Below, one piece after another: positions 1 through 8,600 of a stretch of DNA of 64,000 nucleotides. Under the pieces are notes generated by a model. It saw only the letters and a list, made by a program, of their open reading frames with translations, made no database searches and had not been told where the DNA came from. The position numbers and the translations under genes are program-made. Every line of letters begins with the position of its first letter. Position 1 is the stretch's first letter. The stretch comes from Longimicrobiales bacterium (lineage in GTDB: Bacteria; Gemmatimonadota; Gemmatimonadetes; Longimicrobiales; Gaopeijiaceae). Location of the stretch: positions 952,927 to 1,016,926 of the forward strand of contig OY282361.1 in NCBI GenBank assembly GCA_958295645.1, given 5' to 3'.

Positions 1-27
1 TAGGCTTCCTTCGTGGTTGTGGACTAC

Positions 28-60
28 GCACCGATTGTAAAAGTCATCTTCAATCGGTGC
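28..60. repeat. Perfect 10-bp hairpin with 13-nt loop
   Basis: GCACCGATTG at 28-37 is exactly mirrored by CAATCGGTGC at 51-60, with a 13-base AT-rich loop between. It lies about 50 bases beyond the stop of the minus-strand aldolase gene, so it may act as a transcript-end hairpin for that gene, but there is no T-run on either side. It is more AT-rich than its surroundings. The window edge hides whatever lies to the left. Confidence 0.5.
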
Positions 61-111
61 TAACGAGACGCGGGCCCCGCCCATGGGCCGCGGCTGCCCG
101 CCGTGCGCTCG

Positions 112-1248
112 TCAGCCCATTGGCACCGTCGGCAGGATCTTGCCCTCGATCCGCTCGAAGATCTCGTCCAGCGTTTCGCCGGTGATCGTGAGGCCGTGGT
201 TCTTCAGGCCTACCACGCACCGGGCCGGGTCGTCGGCCTCCCGCACGAGATCCGCCACGGCTTTCCCCAACTCGCGGGTGCCGCAGGGGAAGTTGAACTC
301 CGTGCTGGGGATGCCGTCCATCCAACCGTGGACGTGGAGGATGGCCCCCACGCGGGGGTGTTCGCGGTAGATCATCCAGTGCTCGATGGCGTCCACCGAG
401 ACGCGGCGCGGTTCGACTCCGGGCGGATGGCCCACCCGCATCCCGTTCCTCTTCGCGTCGTAGTCCTTGACCATCAGGACGTCCTGCCCGACGGTGCGCA
501 GGTTCGACTTGTCCACGCCGCTGGCGCTCATCCAGAACCAGTCGGCGTCGTAGCGGGCCGACAGATTGCCGTAGGACAGGCCGCCGATCCCGAAGAGGCG
601 CTTCACGTGGCGGAAGTCCCGCTCCGGGAGCATCTCGTCCATCGGGAACGGCGCCGGCAGGAGGTCCAGGCCGGCCAGCTTCTTGCCCGCGCGCCGAAGG
701 GAGGCGGTGAGCTCGTCGCCCTTCCAAAGACGTTCCGGCAGGTCGGGCTCGAAGAAGTTCTCGATCACCAGCGTGGAGGACGCGAGCGGGTGAATGCGCT
801 CGTAGACCTGACGGAAGTACTGCTCGCGGCTCGAATACCCCGGCACCGTGTAGTGGCCCTGCTCCAACGTGATAAAGTGCGCGTCGTGCGCGCCGTTGCC
901 GGTCGGAACCAAGCCGACGGCCAAGTTGGCCAGTGCCTGGATCAAGGTGGGGTAGCCTTGGCGGATGGGATCGTCGAAGGGGTCCGGGAACTCGGTCACG
1001 GCGCAGACGAAGACGGCCTGCGCGTGTCGGCGCACGGGCTTCGGTTGCCCGCCCGGAAAGAAGTTGACGACGAGCTTGGCGCGGCCGGAGTCGTCGACGA
1101 AGCGGTGCCCGTTCGACTCCATCACGTTCTTGAGTCCGTGGGAGAACCACGAGAACGTGCCCGTGTCGGGAGCGCCGGCGAAAGTAAAGTCCATGTCGTG
1201 GGACACCTCGTGGTGTGGCGTCGGTTGAATCAACATATAAGGTCGCAT
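112..1248 (-). CDS. Class II aldolase/adducin-domain protein with extra N-terminal domain
   Basis: This is a 378-aa protein. The C-terminal half (from about residue 215) is a class II aldolase/adducin fold: [11 protein letters not shown] is the family's phosphate-binding/entry motif, ILHVHGW gives the H-x-H zinc ligands, and [14 protein letters not shown] gives the third histidine region. Members of this family are zinc-dependent sugar-phosphate aldolases, epimerases or dehydratases; the substrate cannot be read here. The first ~190 residues are not a part of the usual ~210-aa enzyme and I do not recognise them; they contain no signal peptide. The gene stands alone, divergent from the ribosomal-protein block, with its ATG at 1248. 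Confidence 0.7.
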   Translation of the reverse strand: MRPYMLIQPTPHHEVSHDMDFTFAGAPDTGTFSWFSHGLKNVMESNGHRFVDDSGRAKLVVNFFPGGQPKPVRRHAQAVFVCAVTEFPDPFDDPIRQGYPTLIQALANLAVGLVPTGNGAHDAHFITLEQGHYTVPGYSSREQYFRQVYERIHPLASSTLVIENFFEPDLPERLWKGDELTASLRRAGKKLAGLDLLPAPFPMDEMLPERDFRHVKRLFGIGGLSYGNLSARYDADWFWMSASGVDKSNLRTVGQDVLMVKDYDAKRNGMRVGHPPGVEPRRVSVDAIEHWMIYREHPRVGAILHVHGWMDGIPSTEFNFPCGTRELGKAVADLVREADDPARCVVGLKNHGLTITGETLDEIFERIEGKILPTVPMG

Positions 1249-1351
1249 TCCGGCGCGATAAGCAAGACGGGGCCGGGGAGCGGCCCGGCTGCGCTCTCGC
1301 TCTGCCGCGCTCTCCAGCCCCTCGCAACTTACGCCGGGCCGCCGGGTTGGC

Positions 1352-1357
1352 TATACT
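1352..1357 (+). promoter_or_regulatory. Candidate -10 box upstream of rpsF-rpsR
   Basis: TATACT at 1352-1357 is the best -10-like hexamer in the 177-bp divergent gap between the aldolase gene and the fused bS6-bS18 gene. A convincing -35 is missing (TTACGC lies 17 bases upstream), so this is a weak call. It would give a leader of roughly 60 bases. Confidence 0.3.
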
Positions 1358-1425
1358 TCGAGGCCCGCTTCGTCTTGGAGGACGGAGCCCGTGACTCGCT
1401 TTGCGGACCGAGGGATTCTCTTCCG

Positions 1426-2463
1426 ATGAGACCATACGAAGTCGTCTACATCCTGGACGCGTCGCTGGGCCAGGATGTCGTCGCCGAGAAGATCGGCGGC
1501 TTCCACGCCGTGCTGGGGGACGAGACCGCCGCCGTGGACCACTGGGGCGTTCGGCGCCTCGCCTACCCGATCGGCAAGGCCCGGATGGGGTACTACGCGG
1601 TCGCTCACGTGACGGCCTCTCCCTCCGCGCTCCCTGAATTCGAGCGCCAACTCAAGCTCGACGAGCAGGTGCTGCGCTACTTGGTCGTGCTCAACGACGG
1701 CCAGCCGGCCTCGGGCGATTCCATCTTTGCGGCGGGCGCGCCCGCCGCGACGGACGCCAAGACCGACGAGTCGGCCGCCGGAGAGAGCCCTGGCGACGCC
1801 GCGCCTTCGGATGCGGCTCCCGGCGACCGAGCGGTCGCCTCCAAGATGGACGTTGCCGCGGCAGCTGCGGATGCCGAGTCCGTTGGCCCCGTCGCCGAGG
1901 CTGGAGAAGGCGGTGCCGCGGACGAGAATCCCGGTGCCGCGGACGGGGCGACGACCGCCGCTGGGGAGTCGGCCGCGGATGGGGCTGATGGGGCTGCCGC
2001 CGGGGATGCCGCCGCTGGGGCCACCGGCGACGGGGCCGAAGCGGCTGGGGCTGACTCCGGGGACGCCGCTGGGGTTGACGTTGCTGGGGCAGCAGCAGCA
2101 GCAGCCGGGACCGACTCTGCGGGCACCGCTGGGGCTGACGCCAACGACGCCACTGGGGCCGCTGGGGCTACCACCGAAGACGCGGCCACTGGGGACGCCG
2201 CCGCCGAGCCCGCCCAACCGGCCTCCGGCCCTCCTGAGTTCACTGGTGCGCGGGGACGCAGCAGGCGTCACGACGCCCCTCGCGTCCTTTTGCTCAACTA
2301 CAAGGACGTGGCGACGCTTTCTCACTTCATCAGCGAGCAAGGGAAGATTCTGCCCAAGCGCACCACCAAGGTCACCGCCCGCTTCCAGCGCGAGCTGGGG
2401 ACGGCGGTGAAGCGCGCGCGCTATCTCGCGTTGCTGCCCTACGTCCGCGACCACGAGTCCTGA
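1426..2463 (+). CDS. rpsF-rpsR: Fused ribosomal proteins bS6 and bS18 joined by a low-complexity linker
   Basis: One uninterrupted 345-codon frame. Residues 1-95 are bS6, beginning [11 protein letters not shown], with the family's GVRRLAYPI and YYAVAH strands. Residues ~276-345 are bS18: [20 protein letters not shown] followed by [11 protein letters not shown]. Residues ~96-275 are about 180 residues of Ala, Gly, Asp, Glu, Thr and Ser with no fold visible. In ordinary bacteria these are two genes; the two proteins bind each other and the central domain of 16S rRNA, so a covalent pair is structurally plausible. No stop codon or internal start with a good ribosome-binding site separates them. 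rplI follows after 4 bases, the usual S6-S18-L9 order. The ATG at 1426 is chosen because it starts exactly at the bS6 consensus. Confidence 0.9.
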   Translation: MRPYEVVYILDASLGQDVVAEKIGGFHAVLGDETAAVDHWGVRRLAYPIGKARMGYYAVAHVTASPSALPEFERQLKLDEQVLRYLVVLNDGQPASGDSIFAAGAPAATDAKTDESAAGESPGDAAPSDAAPGDRAVASKMDVAAAAADAESVGPVAEAGEGGAADENPGAADGATTAAGESAADGADGAAAGDAAAGATGDGAEAAGADSGDAAGVDVAGAAAAAAGTDSAGTAGADANDATGAAGATTEDAATGDAAAEPAQPASGPPEFTGARGRSRRHDAPRVLLLNYKDVATLSHFISEQGKILPKRTTKVTARFQRELGTAVKRARYLALLPYVRDHES

Positions 2464-2467
2464 TTCG

Positions 2468-2923
2468 ATGAAGGTCGTTCTCCGCAAGACGGTTCCCAAG
2501 CTGGGCGACGCCGGCGACGTCCTCTCGGTGAAGCCCGGCTTCGCGCGCAACTATCTCGTCCCGCAGGGCTTGGCGCACGCCGCCTCGCCGGAAAACATCC
2601 GGTCCATCGAGGAGGAGCGCAGGCGCAGCGCCGACGAAGCTCGCAAGAACTACTTGGAGGCGAAGCGGCGGGCGGCGCAGCTCGAGGGACGGGTGGTCAC
2701 GGTCTCGGCCAAGGCCGGCGAAGGGGGGAAGCTCTTCGGATCCGTCGGAGCCAAGGAGGTGATGGACGCCGTGCACGCGGCCGACATCGATTTTCGCATC
2801 GAACGACGGGCGCTCGAACTCGCCGAACCCATCAAGACGGTGGGCGAGCACCGGGTCGCCGTTCGATTGCACGCGGACGTGAGCGCAGAGATCGGGGTGG
2901 TCGTGGAGGCCGAAGCGGATTGA
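2468..2923 (+). CDS. rplI: 50S ribosomal protein bL9
   Basis: The 151-aa product binds 23S rRNA domain V near the L1 stalk. The N-terminal domain has the family signature (MKVVLRKTVPKLGDAGDV, then KPGFARNYLVPQG at about residues 22-34). A long charged connecting helix follows at about residues 42-72, and the C-terminal domain ends in RLHADVSAEIGVVVEAE. Length is normal for the family. It starts 4 bases after the fused bS6-bS18 gene and is surely co-transcribed with it. Confidence 0.97.
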   Translation: MKVVLRKTVPKLGDAGDVLSVKPGFARNYLVPQGLAHAASPENIRSIEEERRRSADEARKNYLEAKRRAAQLEGRVVTVSAKAGEGGKLFGSVGAKEVMDAVHAADIDFRIERRALELAEPIKTVGEHRVAVRLHADVSAEIGVVVEAEAD

Positions 2924-2947
2924 CCCCGGTGCGAACTGCGCTCGCCC

Positions 2948-3313
2948 ATGCCTGAAGATCAAGAGTTCGAGATGGCCCAGCCGGTTCGCCGGGCCGTTCG
3001 TTGCGCCCTCGACCGCAAAGCCGAGGACGTCACGGTCATGGACCTTCGCAACCTGTCTTCGGTAACGGACTTCTTCGTGATCGCCACGGGCCGCTCGGAC
3101 GTGCACGCGCGCACCATCGCCGAGCACGTCATCGACTCGGCCAAGCGCGACGGGATGAGCCCGGAGCACGTCGAGGGGCTCGACCAGGGCCGCTGGGTTC
3201 TGGTGGACTACATTGACTACGTGGTGCACGTCTTCCATCCGGCGGTGCGGGAGTACTACCAGCTGGAGCGCCTCTGGGGCGACGCCAAGACCATAGTCGT
3301 CGAAGACGCTTGA
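2948..3313 (+). CDS. rsfS: Ribosome silencing factor RsfS
   Basis: The 121-aa protein belongs to the RsfS/Iojap family, which binds uL14 and blocks subunit joining when nutrients are scarce. Family hallmarks are KAEDVTVMDLR, SSVTDFFVIATG, the DQGRWVLVDYIDYVVHVF core and the closing REYYQLERLWGDA. It lies 24 bases after rplI and 28 bases before smc. In many bacteria rsfS sits with nadD; here it follows a ribosomal-protein gene, consistent with its target. Confidence 0.93.
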   Translation: MPEDQEFEMAQPVRRAVRCALDRKAEDVTVMDLRNLSSVTDFFVIATGRSDVHARTIAEHVIDSAKRDGMSPEHVEGLDQGRWVLVDYIDYVVHVFHPAVREYYQLERLWGDAKTIVVEDA

Positions 3314-3341
3314 GCGCCGCACGCTTCGGAGCGCCGTTGTC

Positions 3342-6300
3342 GTGAAGCTCAAGTCCCTGAAGATGCAGGGCTTCAAGTCGTTCCCGGACTCCACGACGGT
3401 GGAGTTCCACGAGGGCGTCACGGCCGTGGTCGGCCCCAACGGCTGCGGCAAGTCGAACATCGCCGACGCGGTCCGCTGGGTTCTGGGCGAGCAGCGCCCC
3501 ACGGCCATCCGCGGCGCTCGCATGGAAGAGGCGATCTTCCAGGGGACGGTGTCGCGCCGACCGGTCGGACGCGGATCGGTCGTGCTGGTCGCCTCCAACG
3601 AGGACGGCACGTTGCCGGTGCCGTTCGAAGAGGTCGAGATCGCGCGGACCGTCTACCGGGACGGCGGCAGCGAGTACCGGCTGAACCGCACGCCCTGCCG
3701 CCTGCGCGACGTGGTGGACATGTGCCGCGACACCGGCCTGGGGACGGGCGGATACTCGGTCATCGAGGTGCGGATGATCGACGCGATCCTGTCGGGCCGG
3801 GCCGACGAGCGGCGAGCGCTGTTCGAGGAGGCCGCGGGCGTGGGGAAGTACAAGGACCGCCGCCGCACGGCGTTGCGCCGCCTGGAGCTCTCCGAACTGG
3901 ACCTGCAACGGGTCGAGTCGGTCATCGAAGAGGTGCGCACGAAGGTTCGTTCGCTCGCGCGCCAGAGGGGACGGGCGCAGCGCTACAAGGACTTGAGGGC
4001 GCGCCGCCTGGTGGTCGAACTGGCCGTGGCGCGCGACGGCCTGGCCGAACTGGAGGAGCGCTTGGCGCGCATCGACGGCGAGATCGAAGCCGGGCGCGAC
4101 GAGGGCGCCGCGGCCGGGGCGCGCCTGGCCGCCGCGGAAACCGGACTGGAGAGCGTGCGCCTGGGGCGCCTGGAGGCCGAGAAGGCGCGCACGGAGGCGG
4201 CTCAGGGCCTCGACCGCATCGCGGCGGAACTGTCTCGCGTCGAGAAGGAGAGCGCGGTCGCGGCCGTGCAGATCGACGCCGGACGGCGCCGCTTGGCGCA
4301 GATCGAAGAGGAGCAGGCGGCCCTGGAGCGCTTTCGGACAAGCTCTTCCGACGAGCTGGCCGGCCTGCGCGAGGAGCACAGCCGGGAGCAAGCGGCCCTG
4401 GAAGCGGCCGCTGCTGGCTTGGCCCAGTGCCGCGAAGTCTCCAGCGAGGCCGGTCGCCGGCTGGAGACGGCCCGCGCCGCCGTCGTCGAGCGCGAGACGG
4501 GGGGACGCGAGCTGGCCCGCCGCGTCGCGCAGCTGCAAGGCGACCAAGAGAGCGCCCGCGCTCAGGCCGGCGAGCTGAACCAGCGCATCGGGCAGCTGTC
4601 GGAGGACGCCGAGAGCGGCGCAGGCACGCTGGAGAAGTTGCGCGCCCAGAAGGACCTCTTCTCGGAGCGCAGCGCGGGACTCGCGCACAAGGCCGAGGAG
4701 GCCGCCCGAGCCTTCGACGCGGCCCGCCGGCGTCTGGCCGAAGCCCGCGAGCGGTTGGCCGAGACGCGGGAGCAGGAAATGGAACTGGAGTCCCGGAGCA
4801 CGGCGCTCTCCGCCGAGGCGGCAGGACTCCGCAAGATCGCCGAGGCTGCGGGGGAGGCCGAAGCGCTGGCGTCGGCGGCCTGCAAGAGCTTTCCCGGCCG
4901 TGTGCGGGGACTCCTTGCGGACTTCGTCTCGGTTCGCGGCACCGGCGCCAAGATCGTGGACGACGCGCTGGGGACGCTCGGCTTCGCGTTGGTGATCGGG
5001 AGTCTGGAGGACGCGGCTCCCATCGTGGACTGGTACCGCAAGGAGCCCGGGCGCAAAGCGGGGCTGGTGCTGTTGCCGGCGGGGAAGGCGCCCCGGCCCG
5101 CGGGGCCGTTGCCGCCGGGCGTCGCGACCAGCGGGGAGGGAGCGGCCTGGGCGAAAGCCGTTCTCGGCGGCCTGAGCATTCGTTCCGGCCTTCCGGAAAG
5201 CGCTGGCGCGGAGGCGCAGGCAGGGGGCGGGGCCATGTGGACGGATGCCTTCGGCGCCCTGCACGTCCTGCCCGAGCACGGTGCTCCCGGGCCGCTGGAG
5301 CGGGCGGCCCACCTGGAGTCTCTCGACGCCGAGACCCGCAGTGTCGGACATGACCTAGAAAGCACTCGAAATAAGCGCACGCAACTAGAAGCAGAACAAT
5401 CAGATAACGAAAGAGATGCAGATGAAGCGTCGGAGCGGTTGCTGAAGAGTCGCGACGACGCTCGGTCGGCGCAGGCGGAGGCCGTGGCTCGATCGGACGA
5501 GCGCAGGCGGCTGACCCGCCATCAGGAGGAGACGGCCCGGCGGCTGGAAGCGACCCGAACCGCCCGCGCCCGGGCTCTGGAGCGAGAGAGCGCCGCGGCC
5601 GGCGAGCTCGGCGGCTTGGCCGGCGAGGAAGAGGCGCTCGCCACCGCGCTCGAAGAGGTCCGGGCGGCGCTGCTCGTCGCCGAAACCGACTGGCAGGCGG
5701 CCCGCGAGGCCCAGTCGGAGGCCGCCGTGCGGGCCACGCGAATCGAAAGCGCCTGCGAGCGGATCGACGGACGCCTGTCGGACACGGAGGCGGCCCTGCG
5801 CCGGACCACGGACCGAATCGGCGAACTCAAGGCCGAGACGGGCGAGCTGACGGCCGAGGTCGAGCGTCTAGGGACAGCGGCGAAGGAGGCCGAGACGGTT
5901 CTGGAGGCGCTGTTCGCCCAGCGCGACGAAGCCCGTGCCGCCCTCTCGGACCGAGACCGAGTCCTTGAAGACGCCCGGCAGTCGGAGGCCGAACTGGAAC
6001 GCCGGGTGCGCGAGGTTCGCGCCGCCGAACGGCAGGCGGCGGACCGCAAGCATCAACTCGAGCTGGAGCGGCAGGACGCCGCCAACCAGACCGCCCGGAT
6101 CGCGGAACGGGTCGAGGGCGAGTGGGGCCGCCCCCTTCAGGTGCTCCTGGCCGAGACGGAACCCGCCGAAGGCTCCGCCGAGGAGCTCCGGGAGGAGTTG
6201 GCCGAGATCGTGAAGCGGCTGGAGCGCCTGGGACCCGTCAACATGCTCGCGGTCGAGGAGCACGCCGAGGAGAGCGAGCGGCTGAACTTCCTCGTGAGCC

Positions 6301-6851
6301 AGCGGGACGACTTGGCCGCCGCCCGTGACGACCTGCGTTCCGCCGTGCGGGACATCAACGCCAAGGCCACGGAGCTGTTCACCAACACGTTCGAAGCCGT
6401 CCGCGAACACTTCCAGCGCACTTTCCAGCGCCTGTTCAGCGGCGGCGAAGCCGATCTCTGGCTGGCCGACCCCGACGACCCGCTGGAGTCGCCCGTGGAA
6501 ATCCACGCGGCCCCCAGGGGAAAGCGGACGCAGCGCATCGACCTGCTCTCCGGGGGCGAACGGGCGCTGACGGCGCTCTCGCTGCTCTTCGGCATCTATC
6601 TCTTCAAGCCGAGCCCCTTCTGCTTCCTGGACGAGGTGGACGCGCCGCTCGACGACGCCAACATCGTTCGTTTCGTCAGGTTGCTGCACGCCTTCAAGGC
6701 GGACACGCAGTTCGTCGTCATCACCCACAACCCCAGGACCATCGAGGCGGCCGACTGGATCTACGGGGTGACCATGGAGGAGCCCGGCGTGTCTTCGATC
6801 GTCGGCGTCCAGTTGGGGCAGGAGGAAGCCGCCCCGGACACGGCCGCTTGA
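3342..6851 (+). CDS. smc: Chromosome segregation ATPase SMC
   Basis: The 1169-aa product has the SMC plan: N-terminal Walker A (GPNGCGKSNIADAVRW, near residue 33), a coiled coil, a hinge at roughly residues 500-660, a second coiled coil, and a C-terminal head with the signature LLSGGERALTALSLLFGIYL and Walker B FCFLDEVDAPLDDANI. It organises and condenses the nucleoid with ScpA/ScpB, which are not in this window. The start is a GTG (MKLKSLKMQGFKSF), 28 bases after rsfS. A stretch of about 85 bases after the hinge (about 5341-5430) uses AT-ending codons that are otherwise rare here. Confidence 0.96.
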   Translation: MKLKSLKMQGFKSFPDSTTVEFHEGVTAVVGPNGCGKSNIADAVRWVLGEQRPTAIRGARMEEAIFQGTVSRRPVGRGSVVLVASNEDGTLPVPFEEVEIARTVYRDGGSEYRLNRTPCRLRDVVDMCRDTGLGTGGYSVIEVRMIDAILSGRADERRALFEEAAGVGKYKDRRRTALRRLELSELDLQRVESVIEEVRTKVRSLARQRGRAQRYKDLRARRLVVELAVARDGLAELEERLARIDGEIEAGRDEGAAAGARLAAAETGLESVRLGRLEAEKARTEAAQGLDRIAAELSRVEKESAVAAVQIDAGRRRLAQIEEEQAALERFRTSSSDELAGLREEHSREQAALEAAAAGLAQCREVSSEAGRRLETARAAVVERETGGRELARRVAQLQGDQESARAQAGELNQRIGQLSEDAESGAGTLEKLRAQKDLFSERSAGLAHKAEEAARAFDAARRRLAEARERLAETREQEMELESRSTALSAEAAGLRKIAEAAGEAEALASAACKSFPGRVRGLLADFVSVRGTGAKIVDDALGTLGFALVIGSLEDAAPIVDWYRKEPGRKAGLVLLPAGKAPRPAGPLPPGVATSGEGAAWAKAVLGGLSIRSGLPESAGAEAQAGGGAMWTDAFGALHVLPEHGAPGPLERAAHLESLDAETRSVGHDLESTRNKRTQLEAEQSDNERDADEASERLLKSRDDARSAQAEAVARSDERRRLTRHQEETARRLEATRTARARALERESAAAGELGGLAGEEEALATALEEVRAALLVAETDWQAAREAQSEAAVRATRIESACERIDGRLSDTEAALRRTTDRIGELKAETGELTAEVERLGTAAKEAETVLEALFAQRDEARAALSDRDRVLEDARQSEAELERRVREVRAAERQAADRKHQLELERQDAANQTARIAERVEGEWGRPLQVLLAETEPAEGSAEELREELAEIVKRLERLGPVNMLAVEEHAEESERLNFLVSQRDDLAAARDDLRSAVRDINAKATELFTNTFEAVREHFQRTFQRLFSGGEADLWLADPDDPLESPVEIHAAPRGKRTQRIDLLSGGERALTALSLLFGIYLFKPSPFCFLDEVDAPLDDANIVRFVRLLHAFKADTQFVVITHNPRTIEAADWIYGVTMEEPGVSSIVGVQLGQEEAAPDTAA

Positions 6852-6948
6852 CCGGCCCGCGAGGCACGGGCGCCGTCCCCGGGCACGGCCTCCGCCCCAG
6901 AAGCTGGGTCTCCGTCCACGAGGCCGCCCGCCCGCCACGGAGAGAAGA

Positions 6949-8037
6949 ATGCTGATCGTAATGGACCACAGGGCCACGCCCGAGGAGATCGAACGCGTGG
7001 TGGACGTCATCGGCGCAATGGGCTACGGCGCCAAGCCCATGCCGGGCCGCCAGCGGACGGCCATCGGCCTCGTGGGCAACGACGGGCGCATCGATTCGGC
7101 GCGCCTCGAAGGGCTCCCGGGCGTACGAGAGGTCATCAAGGTCAGCAAGCCCTACAAGCAGGTGTCGAGGGAGTGGCGGGAAGAGGACACCCTGATCGAG
7201 TTCGGCAACGGCGTGAAGCTCGGAGGCCCGGAAGTCGTCGTGATGGCCGGGCCCTGCGCCGTGGAGGGGCGGGACCAGATCCTGGACATCGCAGCCCAGG
7301 TGCGCGAGATGGGCGCGACCGTCCTGCGGGGCGGGGCCTTCAAGCCGAGAACGTCGCCGTACTCGTTTCAGGGTCTGGGCGCCAAGGGGCTGGAGCATCT
7401 CGCGGAAGCTCGCGAACGCACCGGGCTGGCGATCGTCACGGAAGCCGTCGACGCCGAGAGCGCCGAGCAGGTGGCCGAGCACGCCGACATGATCCAAATC
7501 GGCGCGCGCAACATGCAGAACTACCGGTTGCTGCGTTGCGCCGGGCGCGCCGGGAAGCCCGTGCTGCTGAAGCGCGGCATGTCCGCGACCATCACCGAAC
7601 TCCTGCTCGCCGCCGAATACCTGCTGAGCGAAGGGAACGCGGCGGTGGCGCTCTGCGAGCGGGGCGTTCGCAGCTTCGACCAGTCCACGCGGAACTTGCT
7701 CGACCTCACGGCCGTGCCGCTGGTCAAGTCCCTCACGCACCTGCCCGTCCTCGCCGACCCCAGCCACGGCACCGGCGTGCGCGCCAAGGTCACGCCGATG
7801 GCGAGGGCCGCCGTGGCCGCGGGCGCCGACGGCCTGATCGTCGAGGTGCACCCGAACCCGCCCGAGGCGTTGTCGGACGGCGCCCAGAGCCTGTATCCGG
7901 CCCAGTTCGGCGAACTCGTGGGCCAGTGCGGCTCGATCGCGGCGGCCATAGGGCGCTCCTTGGCGGCTCTGCCCGTCGGGGAGCCGGCCGCCGACGGACC
8001 CCAAGCCGCGACCCGTCCGCCGGAGACGCCCGCCTAA
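6949..8037 (+). CDS. aroF: 3-deoxy-7-phosphoheptulonate (DAHP) synthase, type Ibeta
   Basis: The enzyme condenses phosphoenolpyruvate and erythrose-4-phosphate in the first step of the shikimate pathway. This 362-aa form begins with a ferredoxin-like regulatory domain (about residues 1-75, MLIVMDHRATPEEIERVVD), as in the Thermotoga-type enzymes that are feedback-inhibited by Tyr or Phe. The TIM barrel carries MAGPCAVEGRDQ, GGAFKPRTSPYSFQG, LADPSHGTG and VEVHPNPPEA, covering the PEP and metal sites. A proline/alanine tail of about 30 residues follows the barrel. It is 97 bases after smc and 52 bases before yraN. Confidence 0.93.
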   Translation: MLIVMDHRATPEEIERVVDVIGAMGYGAKPMPGRQRTAIGLVGNDGRIDSARLEGLPGVREVIKVSKPYKQVSREWREEDTLIEFGNGVKLGGPEVVVMAGPCAVEGRDQILDIAAQVREMGATVLRGGAFKPRTSPYSFQGLGAKGLEHLAEARERTGLAIVTEAVDAESAEQVAEHADMIQIGARNMQNYRLLRCAGRAGKPVLLKRGMSATITELLLAAEYLLSEGNAAVALCERGVRSFDQSTRNLLDLTAVPLVKSLTHLPVLADPSHGTGVRAKVTPMARAAVAAGADGLIVEVHPNPPEALSDGAQSLYPAQFGELVGQCGSIAAAIGRSLAALPVGEPAADGPQAATRPPETPA

Positions 8038-8089
8038 CGCCGCCCATCTGGCCATGCCCTCGTCCCGGGCCGGAGGCCATCTTTCGGCA

Positions 8090-8455
8090 ATGGCGGACAA
8101 ATGGACGACGGGACGGCGTGGGGAGGACTTGGCGGCCGCCTATCTCGCCGAGCGGGGATGGCAAGTGCTGGCCAGAAACTACCGCGCCGGCCCCAAGGAG
8201 ATCGACTTGATCGCGGGGCGCGGGGGCGTGGTGGCGTTCGTCGAGGTCAAGACGCGCGCGACGACCTCGGGAGGGACCCCGCTGGAGCCCGTCGGGCGAG
8301 CCAAGCGGCGAGCGGTGGAGGCGGCCGCGCGCCACTGGATCCGATCCCATGGACCGCCGGGAGCCGAGTACCGGTTCGACGCCGTGGCCGTCGTGATGCG
8401 CCGCGGCGAGGCCGCCGTCGACCATTTCCCCGACGCTTGGCGGCCGGGTACGTAG
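8090..8455 (+). CDS. yraN: YraN/UPF0102 nuclease-fold protein
   Basis: This UPF0102 member is 121 aa long from the ATG at 8090 (an in-frame ATG at 8054 would add 12 residues without resemblance to the family). It shows GRRGEDLAAAYLAERGWQVL, NYRAGPKEIDLIA and VVAFVEVKTRA, the E...D...ExK arrangement of a PD-(D/E)xK Holliday-resolvase-like fold, and the closing YRFDAVAV. The cellular role of the family is unsettled; it is often placed with DNA processing. It lies just upstream of the SRP RNA gene. Confidence 0.88.
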   Translation: MADKWTTGRRGEDLAAAYLAERGWQVLARNYRAGPKEIDLIAGRGGVVAFVEVKTRATTSGGTPLEPVGRAKRRAVEAAARHWIRSHGPPGAEYRFDAVAVVMRRGEAAVDHFPDAWRPGT

Positions 8456-8465
8456 CAGCTGGCGT

Positions 8466-8495
8466 TTGGCGTTCGAGGCCGATGTTGGATAGCTT
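8466..8495 (+). promoter_or_regulatory. Candidate promoter of the SRP RNA gene
   Basis: TTGGCG at 8466-8471 and TAGCTT at 8490-8495 are separated by 18 bases. A start 6-7 bases past the -10 box would fall at about 8501, exactly where the base-paired SRP RNA begins. The boxes match the consensus only partly, so the positional agreement is the main support. Confidence 0.4.
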
Positions 8496-8500
8496 CGGAG

Positions 8501-8600
8501 GCGCCCCAGGTCCGTGGGACGGGAGCCCATGAACCCCGTCAGGACCCCGCCGGTAGCAGCGGTAAGTGCGGCGAGCGTTGCCGCGGAGTGCCTGGGGCGC
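8501..8600 (+). ncRNA. ffs: Small signal recognition particle RNA (4.5S type)
   Basis: About 100 bases fold end to end: gcgccccagg at 8501-8510 pairs perfectly with cctggggcgc at 8591-8600. The apical region has the conserved Ffh-binding symmetric and asymmetric loop sequences GTCAGG (8538-8543) and AGCAGC (8555-8560). Position directly upstream of dnaX-ybaB-recR is a recurrent arrangement for this gene. The RNA works with Ffh and FtsY in co-translational membrane targeting. The apical loop is odd: the 11 bases between the two motifs read ACCCCGCCGGT, closing a CCGCC loop instead of the usual GGAA tetraloop. Confidence 0.82.

Noticed and set aside
1-111. Possible tRNA or tRNA fragment around the left-edge hairpin
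   Set aside because: No acceptor stem, anticodon arm or T-loop could be fitted; only a simple hairpin is present.
103-1425. Long open frame running into the bS6-bS18 gene from 103
   Set aside because: It is the antisense of the aldolase gene; bS6 similarity begins only at the ATG at 1426.
1677-2243. Ala/Pro/Ser-rich open frame antisense to the bS6-bS18 linker
   Set aside because: It is a shadow of the low-complexity GC-rich coding sequence, without a ribosome-binding site or family features.
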